A DNA stretch of 64,000 bases from Cellulomonas carbonis (GCF_014636275.1 NZ_BMEB01000002.1:310001-374000), one strand, 5' to 3'; counted from the first letter of the stretch, positions 43,790 to 52,630 are shown. Numbers and translations are program-made. Notes: generated by a model from the sequence alone, not told the origin.

Positions 43790-45388
43790 GTGGCACACAC
43801 GCGGGAGCAGTGGTCCGGGCAGCTGGGCTTCATCCTCGCGGCGGTCGGCTCGGCCGTCGGTCTGGGGAACATCTGGCGGTTCCCGGGCGTCGCCTACGAG
43901 AACGGCGGTGGGGCGTTCCTCATCCCCTACCTCGTCGCGCTGCTGACCGCCGGCATCCCGGTCCTGCTGCTCGACTACTCGATCGGCCACCGCTTCCGCG
44001 GCGCGGCGCCCACGTCGTTCCGGCGCATCTCGCGTCCCGCGGAGAGCCTCGGCTGGTTCCAGGTCGGGATCTCGATCGTGATCATGCTCTACTACACGGT
44101 CATCATCGCGTGGGCCGCGAGCTACACCGTCTTCGCGGCGACGCAGGCCTGGGGGGACGACCCAGCCGGGTTCCTCTTCGGCGAGTACCTGCGCGTCCCG
44201 GAGAACGAGCTCGTCTCCGTCGAGGTGGTCCCGGGCGTCCTCGTCCCCATGCTGCTCATCTGGGGCGTGACGATCGTGATCCTGGCGCTCGGCGTCCAGA
44301 AGGGCCTCGAGCGCGCGAACGTCGTGTTCATCCCGCTGCTGGTCGTGATGTTCGCGGCGATCGTCGTCCGCGCCGTGACGCTGCCCGGCGCCGCGGACGG
44401 CCTCAACGCGTTCTTCACGCCGGACTTCGGGGCGCTGCGTGACCCGGGCGTGTGGATCGCCGCCTACGGGCAGATCTTCTTCTCGCTGTCGATCGCGTTC
44501 GGGATCATGGTCACGTACGCGTCGTACCTCCGGCGCCGCGCCAACCTCACGTCGACGGCCCTCGTCGTCGGGTTCGGCAACTCGTCGTTCGAGCTCCTCG
44601 CGGGCATCGGGGTGTTCAGCGCGCTGGGCTTCATGGCCGGGCAGCAGGGCGTCGCCGTCGCGGACCTCGAGACCATCCAGGGCGTCGGCCTCGCGTTCGT
44701 CGCGTTCCCGCAGCTGCTCAGCCTCATGCCGGGCGGCCCGGTGTTCGGGGTCCTGTTCTTCGCGTCGCTCACGCTCGCCGGCATGACGTCCCTGATCTCG
44801 ATCATGCAGGTCGTGTCGGCCGCGTTCCAGGAGAAGCTCGGCTGGTCGACGCGGACCGCGGCCGTCGTCGTCGGCGGCTCCGCGGCGGTCATCTCGACCG
44901 TGCTGTTCTCGACGACGACCGGCGTGCTCGTCCTCGACGTCGCCGACAAGTACATCAACGAGGTGGGCGTCGTCGGCAGCGCCGTCGTCACCGCGGTGGT
45001 CCTGGGCCTCGTCCTGCGCCGCCTCCGCGAGCTGCAGACGCACCTCAACGACCGGCCGGGCGTCGTCGTCGGCGGGTGGTGGCGGTACCTCATCGCGATC
45101 GCCGTGCCGCTCGTGCTCGGGTACATCTTCGTGTCGGGCATCCGGACGCTGCTGACCGAGCGCTACGGCGACATGCCCGTGTGGTTCCTGACGACGTTCG
45201 GCTGGGGCTCGGTGGCGGTCGCGCTGCTCGTGGCCGTGGGCATGACGCTCGTGCCGTGGCGCCGGCCGATCGACGAGTTCGTGCCGGACGCGCTGCCCGG
45301 GATCCACCGGTCCGGCGCGCGCGTCGGCGGCGCCCCGGCCGGGCCTCCCCCGCCCCGTCCGACCGACCCGTCCGGAGGTGCCCGGTGA
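43790..45388 (+). CDS. Sodium-dependent methionine/alanine importer, MetP-like NSS transporter
   Basis: A 532-residue multi-pass membrane protein of the neurotransmitter:sodium symporter family. The first helix is the family hallmark GFILAAVGSAVGLGNIWRFP, with the sodium-site residues in it. About 12 helices follow (for example ISIVIMLYYTVIIAWAASY). The C-terminal 45 residues are a Pro/Gly-rich cytosolic tail. The GTGA overlap with a MetS-type small subunit marks it as the MetPS system, which in Corynebacterium imports methionine and alanine. The start is GTG. Confidence 0.93.
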   Translation: MAHTREQWSGQLGFILAAVGSAVGLGNIWRFPGVAYENGGGAFLIPYLVALLTAGIPVLLLDYSIGHRFRGAAPTSFRRISRPAESLGWFQVGISIVIMLYYTVIIAWAASYTVFAATQAWGDDPAGFLFGEYLRVPENELVSVEVVPGVLVPMLLIWGVTIVILALGVQKGLERANVVFIPLLVVMFAAIVVRAVTLPGAADGLNAFFTPDFGALRDPGVWIAAYGQIFFSLSIAFGIMVTYASYLRRRANLTSTALVVGFGNSSFELLAGIGVFSALGFMAGQQGVAVADLETIQGVGLAFVAFPQLLSLMPGGPVFGVLFFASLTLAGMTSLISIMQVVSAAFQEKLGWSTRTAAVVVGGSAAVISTVLFSTTTGVLVLDVADKYINEVGVVGSAVVTAVVLGLVLRRLRELQTHLNDRPGVVVGGWWRYLIAIAVPLVLGYIFVSGIRTLLTERYGDMPVWFLTTFGWGSVAVALLVAVGMTLVPWRRPIDEFVPDALPGIHRSGARVGGAPAGPPPPRPTDPSGGAR

Positions 45389-45585
45389 CCCCGATCGCGA
45401 TCGTCTTCCTCGTCCTCGCGGGACTGCTCATCTGGGGCGGGCTCGCGGTGAGCATCCTGCTGCTGCGCCGGGACGCGAGCGAGACCGAGGAGGTCCTCGA
45501 CGACCATCCGGGTGACCACCCGGGAGGCGTCGCCGGGGGCGGCGGCAGCACGCCGGGGGGCACGCCGCCCGGCACGTCCCGCTGA
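45385..45585 (+). CDS. MetS-type small subunit of NSS transporter
   Basis: A 66-residue protein with one membrane helix (IAIVFLVLAGLLIWGGLAVS) and RRDASE after it, then a His/Gly/Pro-rich tail (DDHPGDHPGG). The IWGGL motif and position directly behind the NSS transporter are typical of MetS, which in Corynebacterium is essential for MetP function. Its GTG overlaps the transporter stop in a GTGA junction, so the two are made together. Confidence 0.9.
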   Translation: MTPIAIVFLVLAGLLIWGGLAVSILLLRRDASETEEVLDDHPGDHPGGVAGGGGSTPGGTPPGTSR

Positions 45586-45600
45586 ACTACAGTCGCCACC

Positions 45601-46383
45601 ATGCCTACCCCGCACATCAGCGCCGAGACGGGTGACTTCGCACCGGACGTCCTCATGCCGGGTGACCCGCGCCGGGCCAAGCGCATCGCGGAGACCGTGC
45701 TGCAGGACGCCCGGCTCGTGACCGAGGTCCGCGGGATCCTCGGGTACACGGGGACGTTCGACGGCCGACCGGTGTCGGTGCTGGCGTCGGGCATGGGCAT
45801 CCCGTCCATCGCGATCTACGCGACCGAGCTGTTCCGCTTCTACGACGTGCAGCGCATCATCCGCATCGGTACGGCGGGCGGCATGGCGCCCCACCTCGAG
45901 GTCGGCGACGTCGTCATCGCCTCCGGTGCGCACACCGACTCCGGCATCAGCGCCAACAAGATCCCGGGGATGCACTACAGCCACGTGGCGAGCTTCGGCC
46001 TGACCGCCGCAGCCGCGGCCGCCGGGGGGATCGGGCCCGGCTCGGCGCCCGCCAGCGGGGCCGGAACCACGGAGAAGGGCAACGGCCGACGGCGGCGCCG
46101 CGCGCGCACCGGCCAGGTCTACGTCGGGACGGTGCTCTCGTCCGACAACTTCTACGCCGACCGGCCCACGACGATGGAGGCGCTCGTCAAGCACCGCACG
46201 CTCGCGGTCGAGATGGAGGCCGCGGGTCTGTACGCGGTGGCCGACGCGGAGGGCCGCGAGGCGCTCGCGATCTGCACGATCTCCGACCTGCTGTTCAAGG
46301 ACGCGTCGCTGTCCGCCGAGGAGCGCGAGCTGCTCTTCGACCGGTCCGTCGCGCTCGGCCTGGCGGCGTTCGCCGACGCCTGA
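45601..46383 (+). CDS. deoD: DeoD-type purine nucleoside phosphorylase
   Basis: A 260-residue nucleoside phosphorylase of the hexameric family. Marks are DVLMPGDPRRAKRIAE (phosphate site), GMGIPSIAIY, RIGTAGG, VEMEAAGLYAVA and the catalytic Asp229 in CTISDLLF. Relative to the usual 235 residues there is an insert at about 141-170 (GSAPASGAGTTEKGNGRR and more Arg) on a surface loop. TACAGT ends seven bases before the ATG, so it is probably leaderless and separate from MetPS. It splits purine (deoxy)nucleosides to bases for salvage. Confidence 0.94.
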   Translation: MPTPHISAETGDFAPDVLMPGDPRRAKRIAETVLQDARLVTEVRGILGYTGTFDGRPVSVLASGMGIPSIAIYATELFRFYDVQRIIRIGTAGGMAPHLEVGDVVIASGAHTDSGISANKIPGMHYSHVASFGLTAAAAAAGGIGPGSAPASGAGTTEKGNGRRRRRARTGQVYVGTVLSSDNFYADRPTTMEALVKHRTLAVEMEAAGLYAVADAEGREALAICTISDLLFKDASLSAEERELLFDRSVALGLAAFADA

Positions 46384-46419
46384 GGCGTCGCCCGGGCGGG
46401 GGCCCGGAGGGGGTGGGGC

Positions 46420-46743
46420 ATGAGGCTGGAGCACGTCGAGCCGTCGCCGCTGTCGGGTGTGCCCGGAGTGGTGATGAGCATGCTCACGCCGGGGACCGAC
46501 GCCGAGCTCGTCCGGGTCGACGTCGCGGTCATCCAGGCCGGGGCGTCGCTCCCCAAGCACCCCGCCGGCCGCGAGCAGGTGTTCTTCGTCGTCTCGGGGA
46601 ACGGCCGTGTCGCCGCCGGCGACGACGTCGAGCACGAGGTCCGGGCTGGGTCCGTGGTCGTCTGGTCGGCGGGGGAGCAGCACACCTCGTGGGCGGACAC
46701 CGAGATGACGGTGGTCGTCGTCCAGAGGCGTCGACCGGGCTGA
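46420..46743 (+). CDS. Small cupin-domain protein
   Basis: A 107-residue single cupin barrel. The first motif is reduced (SLPKHPAGREQVFFVVSG) and keeps one His plus the Glu; the second is VVWSAGEQHTSW. Metal binding looks possible. GGAGGGGG precedes the ATG. It is 36 bases behind the phosphorylase gene and may be read from the same message. Small stand-alone cupins have too many roles to choose one. Confidence 0.85.
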   Translation: MRLEHVEPSPLSGVPGVVMSMLTPGTDAELVRVDVAVIQAGASLPKHPAGREQVFFVVSGNGRVAAGDDVEHEVRAGSVVVWSAGEQHTSWADTEMTVVVVQRRRPG

Positions 46744-46852
46744 CGAGGCCGGGTCGGCGGCGACCAGGGCTGACCGGGCCAGGGTCGGCGGCGCCCGCGC
46801 CCGACCGACGATCAGGGGCAGCCGACGGGTCTGGCGGACCGGGCTCTCAGCG

Positions 46853-46935
46853 CCGTCGACCGGCCGCGCCTACCGGGCCCGAGCCACCGTCGACCGGCCG
46901 CGCCTAGCGGGCCTCAGGCGCCGTCGACCGGCCTG
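46853..46935. repeat. 34-bp tandem repeat reaching into the next gene
   Basis: CCGTCGACCGGCCGCGCCTA starts at 46853, 46887 and, partly, at 46921, a 34-bp period. The first two units share 27 of 34 bases or more. The third, partial unit is the 3' coding end of the hypothetical gene on the minus strand, so the repeat probably grew from that end. Confidence 0.75.
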
Positions 46936-47360
46936 GCCTCGTGACCCGGGCGGCCGTGGGTGCGGTTCTGCTCCTTGAGCTGCGCCTCGTAGACGTGGCG
47001 GCGCCCCTGCACGAGCTCGTCCCGCGCGGCCTTCTCCCAGTGCCGCCAGCGGGACCAGTAGTTGTCGTCGTAGTCCTCGACCACCTGGAAGGTCCAGCGG
47101 TGGCTCAGGACGTTCTGGCCGAAGAGGTCCTCGCGGATCCGACGCGCGAGGTCGGCGTGGCCGGCGTCCTCGAGGGCGTGGATCGCCTCGAGGAGGTCGT
47201 TGTCGGCGCGCCCCGTCATGCGGTGGACGCCGTAGAGCATCCCGCGGGCCTCCTCGACGACCTCGAGGGCGGCGGTGAGCTTGCCGACCGCCTCGACCGT
47301 CGCGTCGCCGACGCCGTCGGGGACCTGGTGCGCGGCGTCGGGGCCGTCGGGCGTGGTCAT
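46914..47360 (-). CDS. Hypothetical helical protein (148 aa)
   Basis: A 148-residue acidic, helical protein. Two parts stand out: GKLTAALEVVEEARGMLYGV and a Trp/Tyr-rich stretch, YDDNYWSRWRHWEKAARDEL. No membrane helix, cysteine pair or known motif is seen. Codon use is typical for the window, which supports a real gene. ATG 47360 is used; a slightly earlier start is possible. I do not recognise the family. Confidence 0.75.
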   Translation of the reverse strand: MTTPDGPDAAHQVPDGVGDATVEAVGKLTAALEVVEEARGMLYGVHRMTGRADNDLLEAIHALEDAGHADLARRIREDLFGQNVLSHRWTFQVVEDYDDNYWSRWRHWEKAARDELVQGRRHVYEAQLKEQNRTHGRPGHEARPVDGA

Positions 47361-47465
47361 GCCGACGATGGAACGACGGCAGGGCGCGACCGGCAACCGG
47401 AGAGCGGCGCGGGGGTCCGGGCGCGGCGGGAGCCGGACGCGGGCGTGACTGCCCGCCGCCGTGGC

Positions 47466-47543
47466 GGCGTGAGCCGGATGCCGGCGCCGCCGGACGGGGT
47501 CGCGGTGGCGTGAGCCGGATGCCGGCGCCGCCGGACGGGGTCG
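47466..47543. repeat. 37-bp direct repeat in the 47361-47669 gap
   Basis: A 37-bp unit (GGCGTGAGCCGGATGCCGGC onward) occurs exactly twice, at 47466-47502 and 47507-47543, a 41-bp period. It lies in a 309-base gap between two divergent genes. Apart from the repeat and the GGGAGGAGGA site of the downstream gene, I see nothing else in that gap. Confidence 0.85.
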
Positions 47544-47669
47544 GTGTGCGTGTGCGGCGTGTCGCCCGGACGGGTGCCGCGTGCAGGGTCACCCTCGGAG
47601 GGGGCTCAGCCGCCGTCCGGCGGCGTCGATGGGTGGGGAGACGAACCAGCACTCCGGGAGGAGGACCCC

Positions 47670-47942
47670 GTGACCACCACAGCCCAGCCTCGTCTGGACC
47701 AGCAGCGCGTCGTGCTGTCCCTGCACGGCGTCGACCCCTCGTCGCGGACGGTCGCGACCTGGCACGTCACGTGCCTCGCCGACGACGGCGCGCCCGGGAC
47801 GTACCTGATCGAGCGCGCGGAGGGCGACATCAGCAACCCCGCCGTGTGGATGCAGGCGCACCGTGACGCCTCGACTGCCGGCGAGGACGACGTCATCGCG
47901 CTCGTCCGCACGGTGTTCCTCTCGGGCGGCTCCGCCCGCTGA
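47670..47942 (+). CDS. Small uncharacterised protein, paralogue of 58869-59150
   Basis: A 90-residue protein starting at GTG with GGGAGGAGGA upstream. Residues 14-67 read VVLSLHGVDPSS, ATWHVTCLADDG and YLIERAEGDISNPAVW, and line up with a second gene at 58869 that has SVVLHGLHPLDG, VTWKVTPLPQDR and FLVQRAEGHVDGEQAW. The shared frame is LHG-x-x-P, TW-x-VT, RAEG and a later Trp. No known domain is recognised. The likely fold is a small beta-rich domain. The function is unknown. Confidence 0.75.
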   Translation: MTTTAQPRLDQQRVVLSLHGVDPSSRTVATWHVTCLADDGAPGTYLIERAEGDISNPAVWMQAHRDASTAGEDDVIALVRTVFLSGGSAR

Positions 47943-48150
47943 GACCCCTCCGGCTCGCCGGGGAGGCGGGCTCGGCGTCGCGGGCGTGTGCTGCGCGGAG
48001 TCGGTCGGTCGCTCGGCGATCGACGGAGTCCGCACAGCGGGCAGGGAGACGGTGGGGATGCCGCGGGGACGCGCCAGGCGCGCGCGGGGGAACAGGCCAT
48101 GCCCCCGGGTGGCCGGGCCAGGCCGCCGGGCGGCTCCGCCGGCGACGCCG

Positions 48151-51100
48151 TCAGGCCGAGGTCAGGGCTTCGTGCCTCGACCGCGCTGCGGGCTCGGACA
48201 CGCGCTCGCAGACGCCGATGAACGCGCCGAGCTCCTCGAGCTGCGCTGGCCGGTGCGGGAGGTGGTCGGTGAGCGCGGCCGAGCGCACGACGACCGCCGC
48301 CCACTTGCCGCGTGAGACGGCGACGTTGAGCCGGTTGCGGCTGAGCAGGAACTCCATGCCGCGCGGGACGTCGTCGGCCGAGGACGCCGTCATGGACACC
48401 ACGACGACGGGGGCCTGCTGACCCTGGAAACGGTCGACGGTGCCGACCTGTGCGGCACCGTGACCTGCAGCCTCGAGCGCACGCCGGATGGTCCACACCT
48501 GGGCGTTGTAGGGGGCGACGACGACGACGTCCGCGGCCGTCAGCGGTCGGTCCTCGCCGGCGGCCGGGTCGACCCAGCGACGGCCGACGAGCCGGTCGAC
48601 CTGGGCGACGACCTCGTCGGCCTCCTCGGGTGACGCGACCGCGTTGCCCTCGTGGTCGAGGAGGACGCAGTGCACGCCCGGCTCGACGCCCTCGAGCCAC
48701 CTGTCGGCGGTCAGCGGCATCGCGGTCAGGCGCCCGTCGTAGGAGAGCGTCGACACGACCCTGGTCAGCTCCGGGTGCATGCGCCAGGTCCGCGCGAGGA
48801 GGTACCCGAGCTCGGGTGGCATCGTGTCGTGGCCGTCGGTGAGCCAGCCGAGGGCCGACCGGTCGACGGGCTCGGGATGCCGGCCCTGGCTCACCTGCGG
48901 GAGCTGCTGCGGGTCCCCGAGCAGGAGGAGGTTCCTCGCCGCCGTCGACACCGCGACCGTGTTGGCGAGGGAGAACTGGCCGGCCTCGTCGACGACGACC
49001 ACGTCGAACCCGCCCGGCGGCACGCGGCCCGGGTTGGTGAGGTCCCACATCGTGCCGCCGAGCACGTACCCGCCGGCCTGCGCCGCGTGGAACGCCGCGA
49101 TCGCCGTGGTGTCCTTGAGCGACTGCCAGGGTCCGACGGTGACGTCGGGCCGCTTGCCCACGCACGCCGGGTCGACCCCTGCCTCGACGACCTTCGTGAG
49201 CAGGTTCTCGACGACGGCGTGCGACTGGGCGACGACGGCGACGCGCCACCCGCGCTCGACGAGGGCGCGGACGACGTGGGCGCCCGTGTGGCTCTTGCCC
49301 GTCCCGGGAGGTCCCTGGACCGCGACGTACGAGCCGTCGAGGTCGGTCAGGGCAGCGATGATCGTGTCGGTGTCGCCTGTCCCGTCACCCGGCAGCGCGC
49401 CAGCGCGGGTCCGCGGGGCGCGGCGCCGCAGCAGGTCGATCGCGGGGTGGTCGGGCAGTCCGGGGAGCCCGTCCGAGACCTGCTCCGCGAGCGTGCGGAT
49501 CGCCGCGGCGATCCCGCGGGTGTCCGGCGGGACGGCGGGCGCGAGCGCCATGGGGACCGCGTCGTGCGGGGCGTCCTTCCCGCGCAGCCCGTCCTCGACG
49601 ACGAGGACGTCGCGCACGGCAGCGCCGTCGCCTTCGGCGCGCACCTCGAGCACCGTGACCTTGGCCGTCCACCCGCGTCGGCCGTCGACCGAGACCTGGG
49701 CGCACTCCGGTACGGGAGGGTCGTACAGCGCGCACGCGGAGGACCCGGCGCGCAGGTCGGACCCGGGTTCGAGCCGGCCCACGAGCCGCAGGCGGCGCAC
49801 GGTGGTGCGCTTGCCGTCGGGCACGTGCCAGCCCTCGAGCACCTCGACCTCGTCGGCGACGAACGTCCCCCGCTTCTCGCTCCAGTCCGGGGGCTCGTGC
49901 ACGAGCCGGTCGTAGTGGCCCCACCAGAAGGGCTTGGTCTCTCGCCAGTGGTAGCCGAGCGCCGCGGCGAGCAGCGCGACGGCCTGCTGGTCCGCCGTCC
50001 GGCTGCCGTCCGGGGCGCGGAGGGCGGGGTCGTCGGCGAACGCGAGCAGCCGCTCGGCGAGGTCGTCGCGCTCGGGCGCATCCTCGGTGTCGGCCGTGTC
50101 GGCCGTGTCCCCGGCCGCAGCGGCGTCTGCGGACGTCGTCCCGGCCGCCGCCGATGCCGACCGGGCCGTCTCACGCAGCCAGTCGCGCAGCCGCAGCGTC
50201 GCGACGCAGTCGTACTCGTTGTACTCGGCGATCGCGCGGAGTCGGTCGCGCCAGCCGTCGAGGTCGCCGTCGTCGCGCAGTGCGCACGCGTCGGCGTACT
50301 CGGTGATCGAGGCGTCCGCGGTCGTGACGTCGCCGCTGCGGCTCGTGGACATGAACAGCGGCTCGAGCTTCTTCAGCGAGTACGAGCGCTGGCCCGTCCG
50401 CAGCGACGCCCGGACGGTCGCGTACAGGTCGACCAGGACGCCCGCGCGCAGGAGCCGGTCGACGACGTCCTCACCGACCCCGTGCCGGCCCGCGAGACGC
50501 AGGAGCGCCGTCTTCTCGTAGGCCGCGTAGTGGTAGACGTGCATGCCGGGGTGCTGCTCGAGGCGGTCGGTGAGGTACGCGAGGAAGTCCTCGAGCGCCT
50601 TCTTCTCCTCCGCGCGGTCGTGCGCCCAGAAGGCCCGGAACACGGGCTCGCCGCCGGTTCGGGTCGGGTGCTCGACGACGCCGAACAGGTACTCGAGGCC
50701 CCAGTCGGCGCCGTCGTCCGTCCACAGGGGGTCGCCCTCGAAGTCGAAGAAGATGTCGCCCGGGTCGGGTGCTGGGAGGGCGTGGACCACCTCGGGCGCG
50801 AACATGTCGACGACCGGACCGTCCACCTCCGACGGGGCGCCGACCGGTGGGTCCTGCCGCACCTGGAGCCGCGCCTGCGCGCGCAGCCCCTCGAGCGTGC
50901 CCGAACCGATGCCGTCGACCGCCCCCGCGCTCGCGGCGAGCTCGTCGAGCGTCGTGATCCCGACGTCACGCAGCCGTGCGCGCTGGGTGGACCGCATGCC
51001 CGCCACGAGCAGCACGTCCCGCGTCCGCTCGACCTCCGGCGCGCACACCGCGCACCGCCCGCAGGCGCGGTACCGATGGTCGCCCCACGCGACCGGGTCG

Positions 51101-51765
51101 GGCTGCGCCTGGTGCTCGTCGAGCACGTGCTCCAGGCGAGCGCGGCGCAGCCGGTAGACCGGGAGCAGGTCGGCGAGGCGGTGGCTCGTCGTCGTGCGGT
51201 CGCCCAGCACGAGGTGCACCTCGGGGGCGACGGCGACGTCGTCGGCGAGCAGCTGGTCCGCGTACGCGGCGAGCTGGAGCAGCGCCGTGACCTTGGCGTG
51301 CCGCGCGAGCTTGGTGTCGTGCACCGCGTACACGGGCGCGGCGGTCTCGAGCGCGCGCTCACGGACGAGGAAGTCCGCCCAGCCCCCGAAGCGCCCGTCG
51401 AAGAAGCCCGCCTGGAACACGACGTCGGCGCCCGTGCGGAGTGCGTGGAGCGTCTCGGCGTGCTTCGCCGCCAGCGTCGCGCGGTCCCGCGCCAGCGCGC
51501 GCCCGGGCCGCTCGACCTGCGCGACGCCCGTCCCTGCGGACGGGTCCCACGGGCCGAAGCGCTCGACCAGCTCGGCGAGAACACGCGCCTCGTGGACGTC
51601 GCCGAGCCGTGCGGCGCGCTCGAGCATCGCGTCCTGCGGGAGGACGAGGTCCTCGCCCCGACCGAGCTTCGCGTCGAGCCCGCGCAGCAGCGCGTACTCG
51701 CAGGACGAGGCCGTGGCCAGGTCCGTCGCGGAGTAGACGATCGTCGCGTCGTCGAGCAGGAGCAT
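48151..51765 (-). CDS. TM0106-type RecB-like nuclease / RNase H-fold / SF1 helicase fusion
   Basis: A 1204-residue, three-part DNA enzyme. Residues 10-245 resemble a RecB/Cas4 PD-(D/E)xK nuclease: GWADFLV, VHDTKLARHAK and QLAAYADQL, with Cys23 and a later CGRCAVC that could hold an iron-sulfur cluster. Residues about 335-535 are an RNase H-like exonuclease (FFDFEGDPLW, HYAAYEKTALL, YNEYDCVATL). Residues about 800-1180 are an SF1 helicase (GPPGTGKSHTGAH with Lys824, VVVDEAGQFSL, GDPQQLPQV, VDRFQGQQAP, NRLNVAVSRGK). TAGCCT ends six bases before the ATG. Homologues are annotated only by this architecture; a role in repair or defence is an inference. Confidence 0.92.
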   Translation of the reverse strand: MLLLDDATIVYSATDLATASSCEYALLRGLDAKLGRGEDLVLPQDAMLERAARLGDVHEARVLAELVERFGPWDPSAGTGVAQVERPGRALARDRATLAAKHAETLHALRTGADVVFQAGFFDGRFGGWADFLVRERALETAAPVYAVHDTKLARHAKVTALLQLAAYADQLLADDVAVAPEVHLVLGDRTTTSHRLADLLPVYRLRRARLEHVLDEHQAQPDPVAWGDHRYRACGRCAVCAPEVERTRDVLLVAGMRSTQRARLRDVGITTLDELAASAGAVDGIGSGTLEGLRAQARLQVRQDPPVGAPSEVDGPVVDMFAPEVVHALPAPDPGDIFFDFEGDPLWTDDGADWGLEYLFGVVEHPTRTGGEPVFRAFWAHDRAEEKKALEDFLAYLTDRLEQHPGMHVYHYAAYEKTALLRLAGRHGVGEDVVDRLLRAGVLVDLYATVRASLRTGQRSYSLKKLEPLFMSTSRSGDVTTADASITEYADACALRDDGDLDGWRDRLRAIAEYNEYDCVATLRLRDWLRETARSASAAAGTTSADAAAAGDTADTADTEDAPERDDLAERLLAFADDPALRAPDGSRTADQQAVALLAAALGYHWRETKPFWWGHYDRLVHEPPDWSEKRGTFVADEVEVLEGWHVPDGKRTTVRRLRLVGRLEPGSDLRAGSSACALYDPPVPECAQVSVDGRRGWTAKVTVLEVRAEGDGAAVRDVLVVEDGLRGKDAPHDAVPMALAPAVPPDTRGIAAAIRTLAEQVSDGLPGLPDHPAIDLLRRRAPRTRAGALPGDGTGDTDTIIAALTDLDGSYVAVQGPPGTGKSHTGAHVVRALVERGWRVAVVAQSHAVVENLLTKVVEAGVDPACVGKRPDVTVGPWQSLKDTTAIAAFHAAQAGGYVLGGTMWDLTNPGRVPPGGFDVVVVDEAGQFSLANTVAVSTAARNLLLLGDPQQLPQVSQGRHPEPVDRSALGWLTDGHDTMPPELGYLLARTWRMHPELTRVVSTLSYDGRLTAMPLTADRWLEGVEPGVHCVLLDHEGNAVASPEEADEVVAQVDRLVGRRWVDPAAGEDRPLTAADVVVVAPYNAQVWTIRRALEAAGHGAAQVGTVDRFQGQQAPVVVVSMTASSADDVPRGMEFLLSRNRLNVAVSRGKWAAVVVRSAALTDHLPHRPAQLEELGAFIGVCERVSEPAARSRHEALTSA

Positions 51766-51814
51766 GGTTCGAGGCTAGGGGCGACCTCTGACACCGCGGC
51801 CGCCGACCGGCGGG

Positions 51815-52630
51815 TCAGGACGCCGACGGGCCCTCGGGCGCGGCGCGGATGTCGAGGCCACCCACCTCGCTGAAGCCCAGCCGTGCGTACACGCGCGCCG
51901 CGCGCTCGTCGTCGGGCTGGAGGTGCGCGAGCTCGGCACCCGCCTCGACGGACTCGGCGACGAGCCAGGACGACAGCGCGGCGGCGACGCCCCGACCGCG
52001 CGCCCGAGGGACCACGCCGACGCCCGCGAGCAGCACGGCCGGGCCGGCCGCGCCGTCCGAGCGCACCGTGTAGGCGGTGCCGACGGGCTCGCCGCCGAGG
52101 AGCGCGAGGCCGACGGTCACGTGCGTCGCCGCGAGCTGCGGACCGATCCAGGCGCGCGCGGCGGCGACGTCCCCGCCGAACGCCTCGACGTCCACGGCGG
52201 CGACCGTCCCCAGGTCCTCGGGATCCGCCGCGCGGAGCACGAGACCGTCCGGTGCGGCAGCCGGCAGCAGCTCGTCCGGGCGGGCCCCCATGAGCCGCTG
52301 CCGGACGACGAGCGGCCCGTGCGGCCACGGGGTCCCGGCCGGCAGCCGCCACGCCCACGGCAGGCCGCGCGCGGCGAACCAGGCGCCGACGGCGTCGACG
52401 TCGACCAGGGTCGGGTCGCTCACGTCCGCGCCGTTGTACTGCGGGAACGGCAGCCCCGACGACACCAGGGTCGCGCCGGGCAGGTCGAGCACCGCACCGT
52501 CGGGCCGGCACAGCGCGAGCTCCCGCCACGCGTCGGCGTGGGCGCGCTGAACCCACCGGGTGAGCGGTCGCTCCGCACCCGGACCGCTCCGTCCGTCGTC
52601 GGCCACGTCCACGTCGTCCACGGGACGCAT
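51815..52630 (-). CDS. GNAT-family N-acetyltransferase with long N-terminal domain
   Basis: A 271-residue protein. The C-terminal 130 residues are a GNAT domain with acetyl-CoA loop [19 protein letters not shown] and a final LQPDDERAARVYARLGFSE. The first 130 residues (ADAWRELALCRPDGAVLDLP, AWRLPAGTPWPHGP) are a half-GNAT-like extension common in actinobacterial members. ATG 52630 has no clear Shine-Dalgarno. It lies just downstream of the nuclease-helicase start and upstream of an MFS gene on the other strand. Substrate unknown. Confidence 0.88.
   Translation of the reverse strand: MRPVDDVDVADDGRSGPGAERPLTRWVQRAHADAWRELALCRPDGAVLDLPGATLVSSGLPFPQYNGADVSDPTLVDVDAVGAWFAARGLPWAWRLPAGTPWPHGPLVVRQRLMGARPDELLPAAAPDGLVLRAADPEDLGTVAAVDVEAFGGDVAAARAWIGPQLAATHVTVGLALLGGEPVGTAYTVRSDGAAGPAVLLAGVGVVPRARGRGVAAALSSWLVAESVEAGAELAHLQPDDERAARVYARLGFSEVGGLDIRAAPEGPSAS

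Noticed and set aside
47466..47543. Possible CRISPR or phage attachment duplication
   Set aside because: Only two copies with a four-base gap, no integrase, tRNA or cas gene nearby; it is a simple tandem duplication.
48151..51765. Cas4 of a CRISPR system
   Set aside because: The N-terminal nuclease is Cas4-like, but it is fused to RNase H-like and SF1 helicase parts as in the TM0106-type family, and no cas or array is near.
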